Part shown: positions 54,784 through 63,282 of the stretch, in pieces
How the letters are laid out: each line of letters starts with the position of its first letter
Position numbering within the stretch: position 1 is the first letter of the stretch
Assembly (NCBI GenBank): GCA_964647485.1
Contig: CAZYHV010000006.1
Location: forward strand, 62,001-126,000
Reading direction: 5' to 3'
DNA length: 64,000 bases
DNA from: FW021-bin31 sp964647485
Lineage (GTDB): Bacteria; Bacteroidota; Bacteroidia; Chitinophagales; Chitinophagaceae
The notes under the pieces: model-generated
What the model saw: only the letters and a program-made list of their open reading frames with translations
The model's database searches: none
What the model was told of the DNA's origin: nothing
Made by a program: the position numbers and the translations under genes

Positions 54784-56679
54784 ATGAGAAAAACGTATTT
54801 ATTCGTTGTATTTGTTGCATTTTTTGCCTTTACTGCCAATGCACAATATCGATTTCCGCCTGACAAAGACCTGAAAGGCTATCTTTTTGTTTATTTTACC
54901 GGAAATGCTAAGCAAGATGAACAAATTCATTTTGCTATAAGCAAGGATGGTTTTCATTATTTTGCGTTGAATGATAATGAACCGGTATTAAATTCTGCAG
55001 AAATTAGCTCTACCGGTGGGGTCCGTGACCCTCATATTTTGAGGACGCAGGATGGGCGGCATTATTACATGGTGGCGACGGATATGGTATCCGGAAAGGG
55101 CTGGAATTCCAATAGAGCCATGGTGTTGTTGAAGTCAGATAATTTGACAGACTGGACACATTCGGTGGTTAATATTCAGAAAAAGTACGAAAATCAGGAA
55201 GACTTAAAGAGGGTATGGGCACCCCAAACCATTTATGATAGGGAGAAAGAATCCTATATGATTTACTGGTCGATGAAATATGGGAATGGTCCGGATGTGA
55301 TTTATTATGCTTATGCTAACAAGGATTTTACGGATTTAAAGACTAAACCACAACCATTAATTCCTAAAAATAAAAAATCCTGCATTGATGGAGATATCAT
55401 TTATAAAAACGGCATTTATCATCTGTTTTATAAAACGGAAGGGCATGGAAATGGGATTAAACATGCGATGACGGATAATTTGACTTCAGGGAATTGGATA
55501 ACACAAGATGATTATAAGCAACAAACGAAAGATCCCGTCGAAGGGTCCAGCATTTTTAAGCTCAATCATACAGACAAATATATTCTAATGTATGATGTAT
55601 ATACCAAAGGGCGCTTTGAATTTACTATAAGTTGTGATTTGGATCAATTCCATTCGATTGATGATGAGATGAAGATGGATTTTCACCCCAGGCATGGAAG
55701 TGTTCTTCCTATTACAGCAAGTGAGATGAGACACCTGACAGAAACGTATGGAGTTCCGGATGGATATTCATCTCTAACGCATCACAATCCTATCATTGAA
55801 GGCTATTTTGCTGATCCCGATATACTTTATTCCCATAAAACAGGTAAATATTACTTGTATCCTACCAGTGATGGTTATACCGGCTGGTCTGGGCGTAAAT
55901 TCCGGGTCTTTTCTTCTAAAAATTTAAAAGACTGGCAGTATGAAAATGTAATTTTGGATTTGACAAAAGATGTAAGCTGGGCAAATGATAATGCTTGGGC
56001 ACCAACTATCATCGAACGAAAACGAGGAAATCAATATAAATACTATTTTTATTTTACCGCCAAACAAAAAATAGGAGTGGCCGTATCTGATCAGCCTACC
56101 GGACCTTTTAAAGACTCCGGTAAACCTTTGATAGCACATGCACCTGAAGGAATAAACAGAGGTCAGGAAATAGATCCTATGGTGTTTCATGATAAGGTGC
56201 ATGATAAATATTATCTGTATTGGGGAAATGGATATGCAGCGGTAGCTGAGTTGAATGAAGATATGGTATCTATAAAGAAGAATTCTATAAAAATCATTAC
56301 GCCGGATGGAACTTTTCGGGAAGGGATATATGTTTTTTACCGAAAGGGAAAGTATTACTTTATGTGGTCTGAGAATGATACCAGAAGTCCGGACTATAGC
56401 GTGCGATATGGTGTTTCTGACTCACCCGTTGGCCCTATAAAAGTGCCTGAAGATAATATAGTCATTCAAAAAGATCCTTCCAAGGGAATTTATGGTACCG
56501 GACACAATTCAGTCATCCGCCGTCCGGGAACTGATGATTGGTACATGATCTATCATCGTTTTAGTATTCCTAACGGTATCAAAATGGGAAGAGCAGCCGG
56601 TTATCATCGAGAAGTTTGTATGGACAAAATGGAATTTACCGAAGAGGGGAAAATAAAGCAGGTACATCCATCTCTCTAA
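54784..56679 (+). CDS. Tandem GH43-GH43 fusion enzyme
   Basis: The start at 54784 gives the signal peptide KTYLFVVFVAFFAFTANAQ; an ATG eleven codons upstream is less likely. The 631-residue protein has two complete GH43 propellers. The N-terminal one (about 22-320) has Asp in GGVRDPHIL, Asp in SCIDGDIIY and Glu in PVEGSSIF. The C-terminal one (about 328-631) has Asp in YFADPDIL, Asp in EIDPMVF and Glu in FREGIYVF. Both therefore look active. The N-terminal half matches the stand-alone GH43 at 10866 in pattern, while the second half belongs to a different GH43 type. Such fusions may remove two adjacent side-chain sugars in one pass. Confidence 0.88.
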   Translation: MRKTYLFVVFVAFFAFTANAQYRFPPDKDLKGYLFVYFTGNAKQDEQIHFAISKDGFHYFALNDNEPVLNSAEISSTGGVRDPHILRTQDGRHYYMVATDMVSGKGWNSNRAMVLLKSDNLTDWTHSVVNIQKKYENQEDLKRVWAPQTIYDREKESYMIYWSMKYGNGPDVIYYAYANKDFTDLKTKPQPLIPKNKKSCIDGDIIYKNGIYHLFYKTEGHGNGIKHAMTDNLTSGNWITQDDYKQQTKDPVEGSSIFKLNHTDKYILMYDVYTKGRFEFTISCDLDQFHSIDDEMKMDFHPRHGSVLPITASEMRHLTETYGVPDGYSSLTHHNPIIEGYFADPDILYSHKTGKYYLYPTSDGYTGWSGRKFRVFSSKNLKDWQYENVILDLTKDVSWANDNAWAPTIIERKRGNQYKYYFYFTAKQKIGVAVSDQPTGPFKDSGKPLIAHAPEGINRGQEIDPMVFHDKVHDKYYLYWGNGYAAVAELNEDMVSIKKNSIKIITPDGTFREGIYVFYRKGKYYFMWSENDTRSPDYSVRYGVSDSPVGPIKVPEDNIVIQKDPSKGIYGTGHNSVIRRPGTDDWYMIYHRFSIPNGIKMGRAAGYHREVCMDKMEFTEEGKIKQVHPSL

Positions 56680-56762
56680 AGGTGTATTGGTCGGATTATG
56701 CCAACCTCTAAGAGGAAAAAATGACGAAGAGTATCCATTTAGAATAACGAAAAAGCGAATTT

Positions 56763-58775
56763 ATGAAGAGAATATATCGATTAGGTTGGGGATTGCTGGG
56801 ACTATTTTTAATAATAAATTTTTCTTGTTCTTCTACAAAGATCGGAGCTGTTGATAGACCTGAAATTTCTTCTCCCGCCTCTGATTATATTAAGGCGTTG
56901 TCGCGATTTGAACCCTGGGCAGAATCAGTATGGCATTCCTATCGGGGACTTCCCCATTCCGGCTATTTTGGGGACGGCCTTTCTCATGGAAATGGAGGTA
57001 TTAGAGGAACTTGTGGCATAGCATTGAGCTATGCAGTGTTGGTACGTGCACAACCGAAAAGCCCCAAACGAGAAAAAAGGTTGAGGAGAATAAAAGAGAC
57101 ATTACACTATGCTGCTCAAACCCATCAAAGTGGACCAGATGCTGTTGTCGCTATAGATGGGAAAAAATGGGGAGTAACCGGGCAATCTTCTTTAGATGAT
57201 GGAAAAGGATGGCAAAGCTCTATGTGGGCAGCTTCCTTAGGTTTTGCTGCTGCCTTAGTAGAAGAAGAGTTACCTGAAAGCGTTGTAAGGGAATGTAAGC
57301 GAGTGGTGGCAGCTGAAGCCAATTGGTTATCTAAAAAAGCTCCCGCCTCCGGTTATAAGGATGATACTAAAGCAGAAGAAAATGCATGGCAGTCGAATGT
57401 TTTGGCTTTGGCCGCCTCCTGGTTGGTAAAGAATCCTCATCATGAAAAATGGTTGATTTCTGCCAAGCGCTATTTAGCCAATACCTATACTGTGCCCTCT
57501 GACACCTCAGGTACTTTGAAAAACTGGATTAAAACTCAAACGCTTTTTCCCGATTATGCATTAGAGAATCATGGATTTTATCATCCAACCTATCAGATGG
57601 TCGCCGGTATGTCTTTGGGAGATGCTTATGTGATGGCAAAAATGATTAATCCAAAGATGGCTAAAAAATTGCAGCCTTTTGCGGAACATAATGTCTTGCC
57701 GGTTTGGCATTTTATGAAACCTCTGGTCTTGGATTCCGGAGAGTTGGCATATCCTTCCGGACTAGACTGGTCATTGCATGATTTCGAACATATTTCGTAT
57801 TTATCCTGGTTAGCTACTCATTTTAAAGCACCCGTAGCCCAATGGGCAGAGCCTCGTCTGGCCAAGCAGATTTTATATCGACAGAAGGTGAATGGAGACG
57901 GTCGGTTTGTAGGCGAAAGTTGTCCGGATGGCTTTTACCGGGAAGCTGTAGAAGCTCGACGAGTGGCGATGGCTTATTTGCAAGATGAAATTGGTGACTT
58001 CCCTGATGATTCCGGACATGCTCCTACTAATGGAATCTATCATTATCCGGATGTAGGGTTAATTGTCCAACGTTCAAATCAAGCTCTTACAACCGTAAGC
58101 TATGGCCTTCGAACACTGTCGTTGGTTTATCCATTAAAAGGGAAAAATGCAGCTCAACGTTTTTTGGTATCTCCTAATACTTCAACGCTCATCGGTCCGA
58201 AGGCCGAGAATCAACTTCTTTTGTTTACCAAAACAGACAATAGTTTTTATGCTGAAATTCTTCAAAATAGAAAAGGAGTAAAACAGAAGGTGGTCATCGA
58301 TAGTAAGCCCTCGGCGATAGTTTATTTCAAAATACCTCTGAAGTCTTCCTCACAAAAGATGGGGAAATGGCTCCTAACTGCCGTTGAGAATGATCCTTTG
58401 ACAGGAGGAATAAGAAAGGTTTTTTGTGGAAAGGAGGCAGTACAGATAAAGGAGCGCTCGGGAGATTCTTTCTCCTCCAGGCAATCCAATTGGATCAATA
58501 TTGACAACTGGATGGGGTTTGTTACCCTCCCCAAAGGAACCTTAACTTATCAGGGAGCAAGTAAATACAATCGGAATGGAGCTGCAGAAGATACACTTTA
58601 TTATCAACCCAAGGAGAATAAGAAACCTATGGCTGTCATTGTATTACCCGGGGTGGATAAGGAAACCACTCTGAAAGTGGCCAAAAAAGCTACGTTGGAA
58701 GTGAAGGATAAAAAATGTCAAGTGTCTTTTGAATGGCCGGCAGGGGAACAGCGAATAGTTACGGTCAATTTATAG
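56763..58775 (+). CDS. Uncharacterised lipoprotein: helical toroid plus beta-sandwich, candidate glycan lyase or hydrolase
   Basis: A 670-residue lipoprotein (lipobox NFSCSS). The first 400 or so residues are helix-rich with (alpha/alpha)-toroid-like repeats (AENAWQSNVLALAASWLVKN, ENHGFYHPTYQMVAGMSLGDAY, LHDFEHISYLSWLATHF). The rest, from about 430, is beta-rich, ending KKCQVSFEWPAGEQRIVTVNL. This two-part layout is shared by several polysaccharide lyase and uronate-hydrolase families; conserved Asn-His and His-Asp-Phe-Glu-His segments are plausible active-site parts. I cannot assign a family. It is the last gene of the arabinogalactan-type run, 83 bp after the GH43 fusion, and may handle uronate or rhamnose-capped ends. 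That role is inference. Confidence 0.6.
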   Translation: MKRIYRLGWGLLGLFLIINFSCSSTKIGAVDRPEISSPASDYIKALSRFEPWAESVWHSYRGLPHSGYFGDGLSHGNGGIRGTCGIALSYAVLVRAQPKSPKREKRLRRIKETLHYAAQTHQSGPDAVVAIDGKKWGVTGQSSLDDGKGWQSSMWAASLGFAAALVEEELPESVVRECKRVVAAEANWLSKKAPASGYKDDTKAEENAWQSNVLALAASWLVKNPHHEKWLISAKRYLANTYTVPSDTSGTLKNWIKTQTLFPDYALENHGFYHPTYQMVAGMSLGDAYVMAKMINPKMAKKLQPFAEHNVLPVWHFMKPLVLDSGELAYPSGLDWSLHDFEHISYLSWLATHFKAPVAQWAEPRLAKQILYRQKVNGDGRFVGESCPDGFYREAVEARRVAMAYLQDEIGDFPDDSGHAPTNGIYHYPDVGLIVQRSNQALTTVSYGLRTLSLVYPLKGKNAAQRFLVSPNTSTLIGPKAENQLLLFTKTDNSFYAEILQNRKGVKQKVVIDSKPSAIVYFKIPLKSSSQKMGKWLLTAVENDPLTGGIRKVFCGKEAVQIKERSGDSFSSRQSNWINIDNWMGFVTLPKGTLTYQGASKYNRNGAAEDTLYYQPKENKKPMAVIVLPGVDKETTLKVAKKATLEVKDKKCQVSFEWPAGEQRIVTVNL

Positions 58776-58974
58776 GGAGTTATACGGTTTGTGGTCTTCA
58801 CGAATCTTCAACTTGTTAAAGTCATATTAATGTCAAAAAACGCTTGTTTTACCTCTTATGCGGGCGATTATTCTCGATTTTCCAGACCTTTGTACCTTGT
58901 AAAGTTATTATTCCCTTAGGAATGATGATATAATAACGTGGGAGAAAAAAGCAATTTTAAATATAAAAGAGGAA

Positions 58975-61080
58975 ATGTCGTTGCGAAGGACAGAATCATA
59001 TTTAACTATTTTGATGCTTTTTTTAAGTTGTTATTATGCGGAGGCACAGACCTATTCAAAGGATACTTTGGTGAATGGAGAAGATTTGAATCCGGTAGTG
59101 GTTACGGCAACGAAAAGTAGTCGTAAATTAGCTGATGTACCTATGCCTGTAGATATTATCGGGCAGGAACAAATTCAATCCTCCGGCTCCAACCGGCTGG
59201 ACGAATTGCTTTCTGAACAAACAGGGTTGTCTATTGTTAATGACCATGGTTTTGGAGTACAGATGCAGGGACTAGGACCGGAATATACGTTAATTCTTGT
59301 CGATGGCGAACCTGTTATTGGACGGACTGCAGGAACCCTGGATTTAAAACGGATTTCACTGAGTGATGTAGAAAGAATCGAAATATTAAAAGGCCCCTCT
59401 TCCAGCCTTTACGGATCTGATGCACTTGCCGGCGTGATAAATATTATTACGAAGGAAGGATCAAAAAGCGGGATTAAATTTCGTTCGGAATATGGGACCA
59501 ACCATGTTTTTGATAACACCTTGAAAGGAACCCTAAATCTGGGAGGAAAAGGAACGTTGTCGCTTTCAGCCAACCGATATAGTACAGAAGGGTATGATTT
59601 ATTGCCTCATAAATATGGTAAAACCGTCAATCCATATGTGGATTATACCTTTAGAGGGAATTTAAATTATCAAATAACACCTCAATTAAAACTCCAGCTA
59701 AGAGGTCATTATTTTACGCAGAGGCAGGATAATGATTATCTTGTAAATACAGTGAAAGATTCAATTGTGGTACAAGGAGACGGGAAAGAGCAAGATGGGC
59801 GAATAGCTCCCATACTTACATATAAATTTTCTTCCAATTGGAAATTAAAATTACGCAGTTATTGGTCTCAATATAAAGCTGGCAAGGACTTGAGTGATAT
59901 TAAAATGGATACCTCCTATGAGCATACTTACTTTCATCAGCGCATGTGGAAGGAAGAATTACAATCTCAAAATATTCTTAATCAACATCAGGTCTTAACG
60001 ACCGGAATAGGATTTGTTTATCAAAAACTGGATGCTTCCCGCTATCAGGGAATGAAGGGAAGGATAGATTACTATTTATATGGGCAACATGAATGGCACC
60101 CGAATGCAAATTGGAATATTTTAACCGGTTTGCGATTAGATGCTTCCTCTAATTATGACCCTCAGCTCAGTCCGAAAATAGCAGCACAATATAATTTGGA
60201 CAGCCATTGGAAATTTAGAGCCTCTGTAGGGATGGGCTATAAGGCACCTGGCTTTAGACAGCTTTATCTGGATTTCACAAATAATGAAGTGGGTTATACT
60301 GTTTTAGGAGCGAAGGTGATGAAAGAAGCCATTGCTGAAATGGGAGCGCGGGGACAAATTGCCAAAACAGATACCGCCAAGCTGAATACAAATCTCAAAC
60401 CGGAGACTTCTATTGCTTACAATCTGGGAGCAACTTATCAGGCTACTGCCGGCTGGAAAGTGAATGCCAATTTATTTAGGAATGATATTAAAAACTTGAT
60501 AGATACCCGTGTTGTAGCTATGAAATCGGATGGTGCTCCGCTTTTTGGGTATCATAATATTCATCGGGTTTATACAGAAGGTATTGAGCTGGGGGTGAGT
60601 GTTCCTCTTTTTGATTATAAAATGAGGGTGAGCTTGGGCTACCAGTTTTTAATAGCAAAGGATAAAGATGTGATTGATTCTATTCAAAAGGGGAAGGTCT
60701 TTAAGTGGGTAGGATCCGGAGCGGATAGAGTGTCTAAACCCATGAGTGAATCGGATTATGGTGGGTTGTTCAACCGGTCTCAAAATACCTTTAATTTGAA
60801 GGTTTATTATAGCTATAAATCTTGGTCATTTAATTCGCGGCTTATTTATCGTGGCCGTTTTGGATTTATGGATACCAATGGGAATTTGGTGTTGGATGAA
60901 GAAGATAAATATGCGCCCGGTTATGCCTTGGTTCATGTGGATTTAGCTAAAGAATTATGTTCCGGAAAATTGAAAATAGAAGGTGGAGTGAAGGATTTGT
61001 TTGATTATACCGATCCGAAACATTTACCTTATATCCCGGGACGAAATTTTTATATCAGCGCGACTTTTCATCTTTTTTAA
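58975..61080 (+). CDS. TonB-dependent outer-membrane receptor, probable heme receptor (HmuR-like)
   Basis: A 701-residue receptor clearly shorter than the SusC proteins and without the carboxypeptidase-regulatory-like domain. The signal peptide ends near AEAQ. The TonB box is LNPVVVTATKSSRKL, and the plug (about 45-165) includes LVDGEPVIGRT and VERIEILKGPSSSLYGSDALAGVINIIT. The barrel ends in ATFHLF. It resembles siderophore, cobalamin and heme receptors. Two HmuY-like lipoproteins follow within the same direction, 39 and 11 bp apart, which supports heme uptake in the manner of Porphyromonas HmuR/HmuY. A 199-bp gap separates it from the GH genes, so it is an independent unit. Confidence 0.85.
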   Translation: MSLRRTESYLTILMLFLSCYYAEAQTYSKDTLVNGEDLNPVVVTATKSSRKLADVPMPVDIIGQEQIQSSGSNRLDELLSEQTGLSIVNDHGFGVQMQGLGPEYTLILVDGEPVIGRTAGTLDLKRISLSDVERIEILKGPSSSLYGSDALAGVINIITKEGSKSGIKFRSEYGTNHVFDNTLKGTLNLGGKGTLSLSANRYSTEGYDLLPHKYGKTVNPYVDYTFRGNLNYQITPQLKLQLRGHYFTQRQDNDYLVNTVKDSIVVQGDGKEQDGRIAPILTYKFSSNWKLKLRSYWSQYKAGKDLSDIKMDTSYEHTYFHQRMWKEELQSQNILNQHQVLTTGIGFVYQKLDASRYQGMKGRIDYYLYGQHEWHPNANWNILTGLRLDASSNYDPQLSPKIAAQYNLDSHWKFRASVGMGYKAPGFRQLYLDFTNNEVGYTVLGAKVMKEAIAEMGARGQIAKTDTAKLNTNLKPETSIAYNLGATYQATAGWKVNANLFRNDIKNLIDTRVVAMKSDGAPLFGYHNIHRVYTEGIELGVSVPLFDYKMRVSLGYQFLIAKDKDVIDSIQKGKVFKWVGSGADRVSKPMSESDYGGLFNRSQNTFNLKVYYSYKSWSFNSRLIYRGRFGFMDTNGNLVLDEEDKYAPGYALVHVDLAKELCSGKLKIEGGVKDLFDYTDPKHLPYIPGRNFYISATFHLF

Positions 61081-61119
61081 TACTTATACATTGCAAACAC
61101 TAAAAATTAAATTATCACT

Positions 61120-61794
61120 ATGAAAAAAGCAAACGTTGTTCAACTTAAAAATGTGTTTTTGATTGCCTTGCTCTCATCTATCTTTATTTTTCCCTCTTCT
61201 TGTTCTGACGATAACGATGATGTGCCGGCGCCTCAGCATACGCTCGATTCTGTCTTTGTAGATACGCTGGATGTTGGATACGTGAAACCTATCGGAGGAC
61301 GCGATTTTGAAATGGATACTACGAATCATTATGTGCTTTTTGATTTGAACACAGGAGAAGTGATTCCTACAGAAGATTCTGTAAGTACCAAATGGGATAT
61401 TGGGTTTTATGGACCTTACGTTTTCGTTGGTAAAGATATGATCCTCAATAGTGGTATTCATGGACCCGGTTCTGTGAAAGCGCAAATAGTTAATAAACCT
61501 TTTAATGAAGTGTTGACTGCACCATCTGAAGGATATGAAATGGATAATCAGAATAGTAACGTATTTAGTAATATACCTAATTACCAGCCTGATACTCATT
61601 TAATTATTCCAAATGATTCCGTGACTTACCTGATTCGTACGAATGAGGGGAATTTTGTAAAGTTTAAATTAATAAATCTTTATAAAGGCAAACCATCAGA
61701 AAGTGAGCTGGATTTTAAGTCTTCTATCTTGGGTTTTTACTCCTTTAAATATGTAATTCAACGCAACGGAACCCAAAATTTTACTGAAAAATAA
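61120..61794 (+). CDS. HmuY-like heme-binding lipoprotein 1
   Basis: A 224-residue lipoprotein (lipobox PSSC). The middle section has the HmuY-family core: SVSTKWDIGFYGPYVFVGKDMILNSG, then HGPGSVKAQIVN, then VTYLIRTNEGNFVKFKLINLYKG and FYSFKYVIQRNGTQNF. HmuY proteins capture heme at the surface and pass it to the TonB receptor encoded upstream. Possible iron-ligand residues are not certain without structural alignment, since paralogues use His or Met. It lies 39 bp after the receptor. Confidence 0.78.
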   Translation: MKKANVVQLKNVFLIALLSSIFIFPSSCSDDNDDVPAPQHTLDSVFVDTLDVGYVKPIGGRDFEMDTTNHYVLFDLNTGEVIPTEDSVSTKWDIGFYGPYVFVGKDMILNSGIHGPGSVKAQIVNKPFNEVLTAPSEGYEMDNQNSNVFSNIPNYQPDTHLIIPNDSVTYLIRTNEGNFVKFKLINLYKGKPSESELDFKSSILGFYSFKYVIQRNGTQNFTEK

Positions 61795-61805
61795 ATGATA
61801 TCGTC

Positions 61806-62450
61806 ATGAAAAGAAATAAATTGAATTGGTTTTTATGTGGTTTGGGAGCAATCGTATTTTTATTTTCTGCTTGTTCTAAAGATGGGGATGAGGCTGCTCA
61901 GCCGGATGAGGGAGCATCGTTATCTTCTGTATTGATAAAAAATCTACCTGCTGATCCATCCACTAGAGATTTGAACGACGGAACGCCTATTGGCGCAGAT
62001 CATAGATATACCTTCTTTCGTTTTAGCGATACTACAGTTGTGTTGTATGATAGTGTGGCAACAGATCGCTCAGACTCTGCTAGCCAGAAATGGGATATTG
62101 CTTTCAGAGGAACCAGTATCATTCTTAATGATGGCAAGAATGGCCCCGGAACCGTAGAAGCACAGATCGTCAATCAACCCCTGAAGAAACTGAATGAAGC
62201 ACCTGAAAGTGGATATAAAACGGGAGATGTGTTTCAATCATGGTATAGCTATAATCCTCAGAAACATGTAATTACTCCTAAGCCCGGTTATCTTTTGGTG
62301 ATTCATACCAATGATGACAAATATGTGAAAATGCAAATAATTGGCTACTATAAAGACCTGCCTGATAATCCGACGGTGAAAAGTCATCAACGTTATTATA
62401 CTTTTCGTTACGTTATTCAACAAGATGGGAGCAGGAGTTTTGAGCAATAG
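61806..62450 (+). CDS. HmuY-like heme-binding lipoprotein 2
   Basis: A 214-residue lipoprotein (lipobox FSAC), 11 bp after the first copy. The core reads SQKWDIAFRGTSIILNDGKNGPGTVEAQIVNQPLKKLNEAP with YLLVIHTNDDKYVKMQIIGYYKD and the end YYTFRYVIQQDGSRSFEQ, a closer match to classical HmuY than its neighbour. The two copies have clearly diverged from each other, suggesting different ligands or affinities, or a two-step relay. The operon appears to end here, with a palindrome about 100 bp downstream. Confidence 0.8.
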   Translation: MKRNKLNWFLCGLGAIVFLFSACSKDGDEAAQPDEGASLSSVLIKNLPADPSTRDLNDGTPIGADHRYTFFRFSDTTVVLYDSVATDRSDSASQKWDIAFRGTSIILNDGKNGPGTVEAQIVNQPLKKLNEAPESGYKTGDVFQSWYSYNPQKHVITPKPGYLLVIHTNDDKYVKMQIIGYYKDLPDNPTVKSHQRYYTFRYVIQQDGSRSFEQ

Positions 62451-62551
62451 CCGGTAATATTTGGCATGGTGAAAGAATACTCATTTTGGGCTACTGGGGG
62501 ACGAAAATACACGGAAAGACGGTGTTGTAGGATTTTGGGTCTCCATAGTTA

Positions 62552-62578
62552 ATGAGATTGAGCATGCTCAATTCTCAT
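62552..62578. repeat. Imperfect 27-bp palindrome with a perfect 14-bp core
   Basis: The core TTGAGCATGCTCAA (62558-62571) is a perfect palindrome, and the flanks ATGAGA and TTCTCAT continue the symmetry with a single extra T. It lies 101 bp after the HmuY-like operon. It could be an operator or a terminator hairpin; a T-rich tract follows some 20 bp later. Confidence 0.5.
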
Positions 62579-62732
62579 AAATTGTCTTCAACTTCTTTTT
62601 GAATTTTTTCAATGTTAATTTCAACGTCCTTCTCTTCCAAGTATCTGATTATTATTTTATTTCACCTGCTCCTTTAGCTTCAGCTTCTATCCTGTTTGAA
62701 TGAATGGTATCAGATAGATACTTATAGGCTGA

Positions 62733-62804
62733 ATTAGGTTGACTCAAGAGATATTAGGTGACTATCCTCTGTTGAAAGAAGAACATATTAAATCTGTTTT
62801 TTGA
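62733..62804 (+). pseudogene. DUF433-type antitoxin C-terminal remnant
   Basis: A short frame without its own start encodes LTQEILGDYPLLKEEHIKSVF, which fits the C-terminal end of DUF433 antitoxins (pattern EEILxDYPxLxxEDI). A stop lies immediately upstream in the same frame, so the N-terminal part is lost. Confidence 0.5.
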
Positions 62805-62841
62805 TCTTCGCAATTCAAAAAATATCCGTAAATTTGTTATC

Positions 62842-62910
62842 ATGCAAGTACAGTTGACCATAGAATTTGATAAATTAGTCCAACTCGCTAAGCAGTTGTC
62901 TTCAAAATAA
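62842..62910 (+). pseudogene. 22-codon antitoxin-like fragment
   Basis: ATG to TAA encodes MQVQLTIEFDKLVQLAKQLS plus two residues, resembling the N-terminus of small antitoxins (beta-strand then KLVQLAKQL helix) but stopping early. An exact TAnnTTTG box lies 5 bp upstream of the ATG. It is probably a truncated antitoxin; a genuine mini-gene is not excluded. Confidence 0.4.
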
Positions 62911-63017
62911 TGGATCAAATTTCTCATCATCTGTAGTCATAGAATTGATATGTCGGATTGAAATGATAGTAGCTGCAATATCTCTTTAAGCCGGACTTCA
63001 TCGGTTATTGTAGCAAT

Positions 63018-63050
63018 TTTGCTCATAAGATCAATCTTTTTGTATTTTTG
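63018..63050 (+). promoter_or_regulatory. Near-consensus Bacteroidota promoter for the RelB/YafQ module
   Basis: TTTG at 63018-63021 is followed by 21 bp and then TATTTTTG at 63043-63050, matching TTTG / TAnnTTTG with standard spacing. The antitoxin ATG at 63067 lies 16 bp beyond. Confidence 0.6.
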
Positions 63051-63066
63051 TATTAAAAGTAGAGTA

Positions 63067-63282
63067 ATGGCAATTATTAGGCTTAAAATAAATGAAAAAA
63101 GCAAAGCAGGGAGAAATTTCATGCTCTTTCTAAAACAATTTATAAAGAACAATACCAAAGCGATAGAAGTAGTCCGTGAGCCTAATGCCGAAACAATGCA
63201 GGCCTTGGAAGATTCCCGACAGGGGAAAAACATGATAAAAGCAAAAAATGCCGAGGATTTAATCCGTAAATTGAATGTTTAA
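63067..63282 (+). CDS. RelB/DinJ-like antitoxin of a type II toxin-antitoxin module
   Basis: A 71-residue protein; the ATG at 63067 is placed just after a good promoter, while an earlier in-frame ATG at 63019 would start inside that promoter. The predicted layout is a short N-terminal segment, a long helix (MLFLKQFIKNN) and a charged C-terminal arm (NAETMQALEDSRQGKNMIKAKNAEDLIRKLNV) of the type that wraps around a YafQ toxin. It overlaps the toxin start by one base (TAATG), giving coupled translation. As in other modules, it probably also represses its own promoter. Confidence 0.8.
   Translation: MAIIRLKINEKSKAGRNFMLFLKQFIKNNTKAIEVVREPNAETMQALEDSRQGKNMIKAKNAEDLIRKLNV

Larger units (their letters stand above)
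62451..63066. other. Gene-poor 616-bp stretch with decayed toxin-antitoxin fragments
   Basis: No intact gene is seen. It holds the palindrome at 62552-62578, a DUF433-like tail at 62733-62804, and a 22-codon antitoxin-like start at 62842-62910 preceded by a TAAATTTG box at 62829-62836. On the minus strand, two short frames read AYKYLSDTIHSNRIEAEAKG and IIRYLEEKDVEINIEKIQKE, separated by a stop and frame change near 62660-62675, so they look like the end of a broken gene. The promoter of the next module begins at 63018. Confidence 0.6.

Noticed and set aside
61174..61599. 141-residue open frame antisense to the first HmuY-like gene
   Set aside because: It has no family pattern, is basic and low-complexity, and lies wholly inside a well-supported gene.
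62937..63026. 29-residue minus-strand frame starting MSKIATITDE
   Set aside because: It overlaps the promoter of the RelB/YafQ module, has no recognised family, and is short enough to occur by chance.
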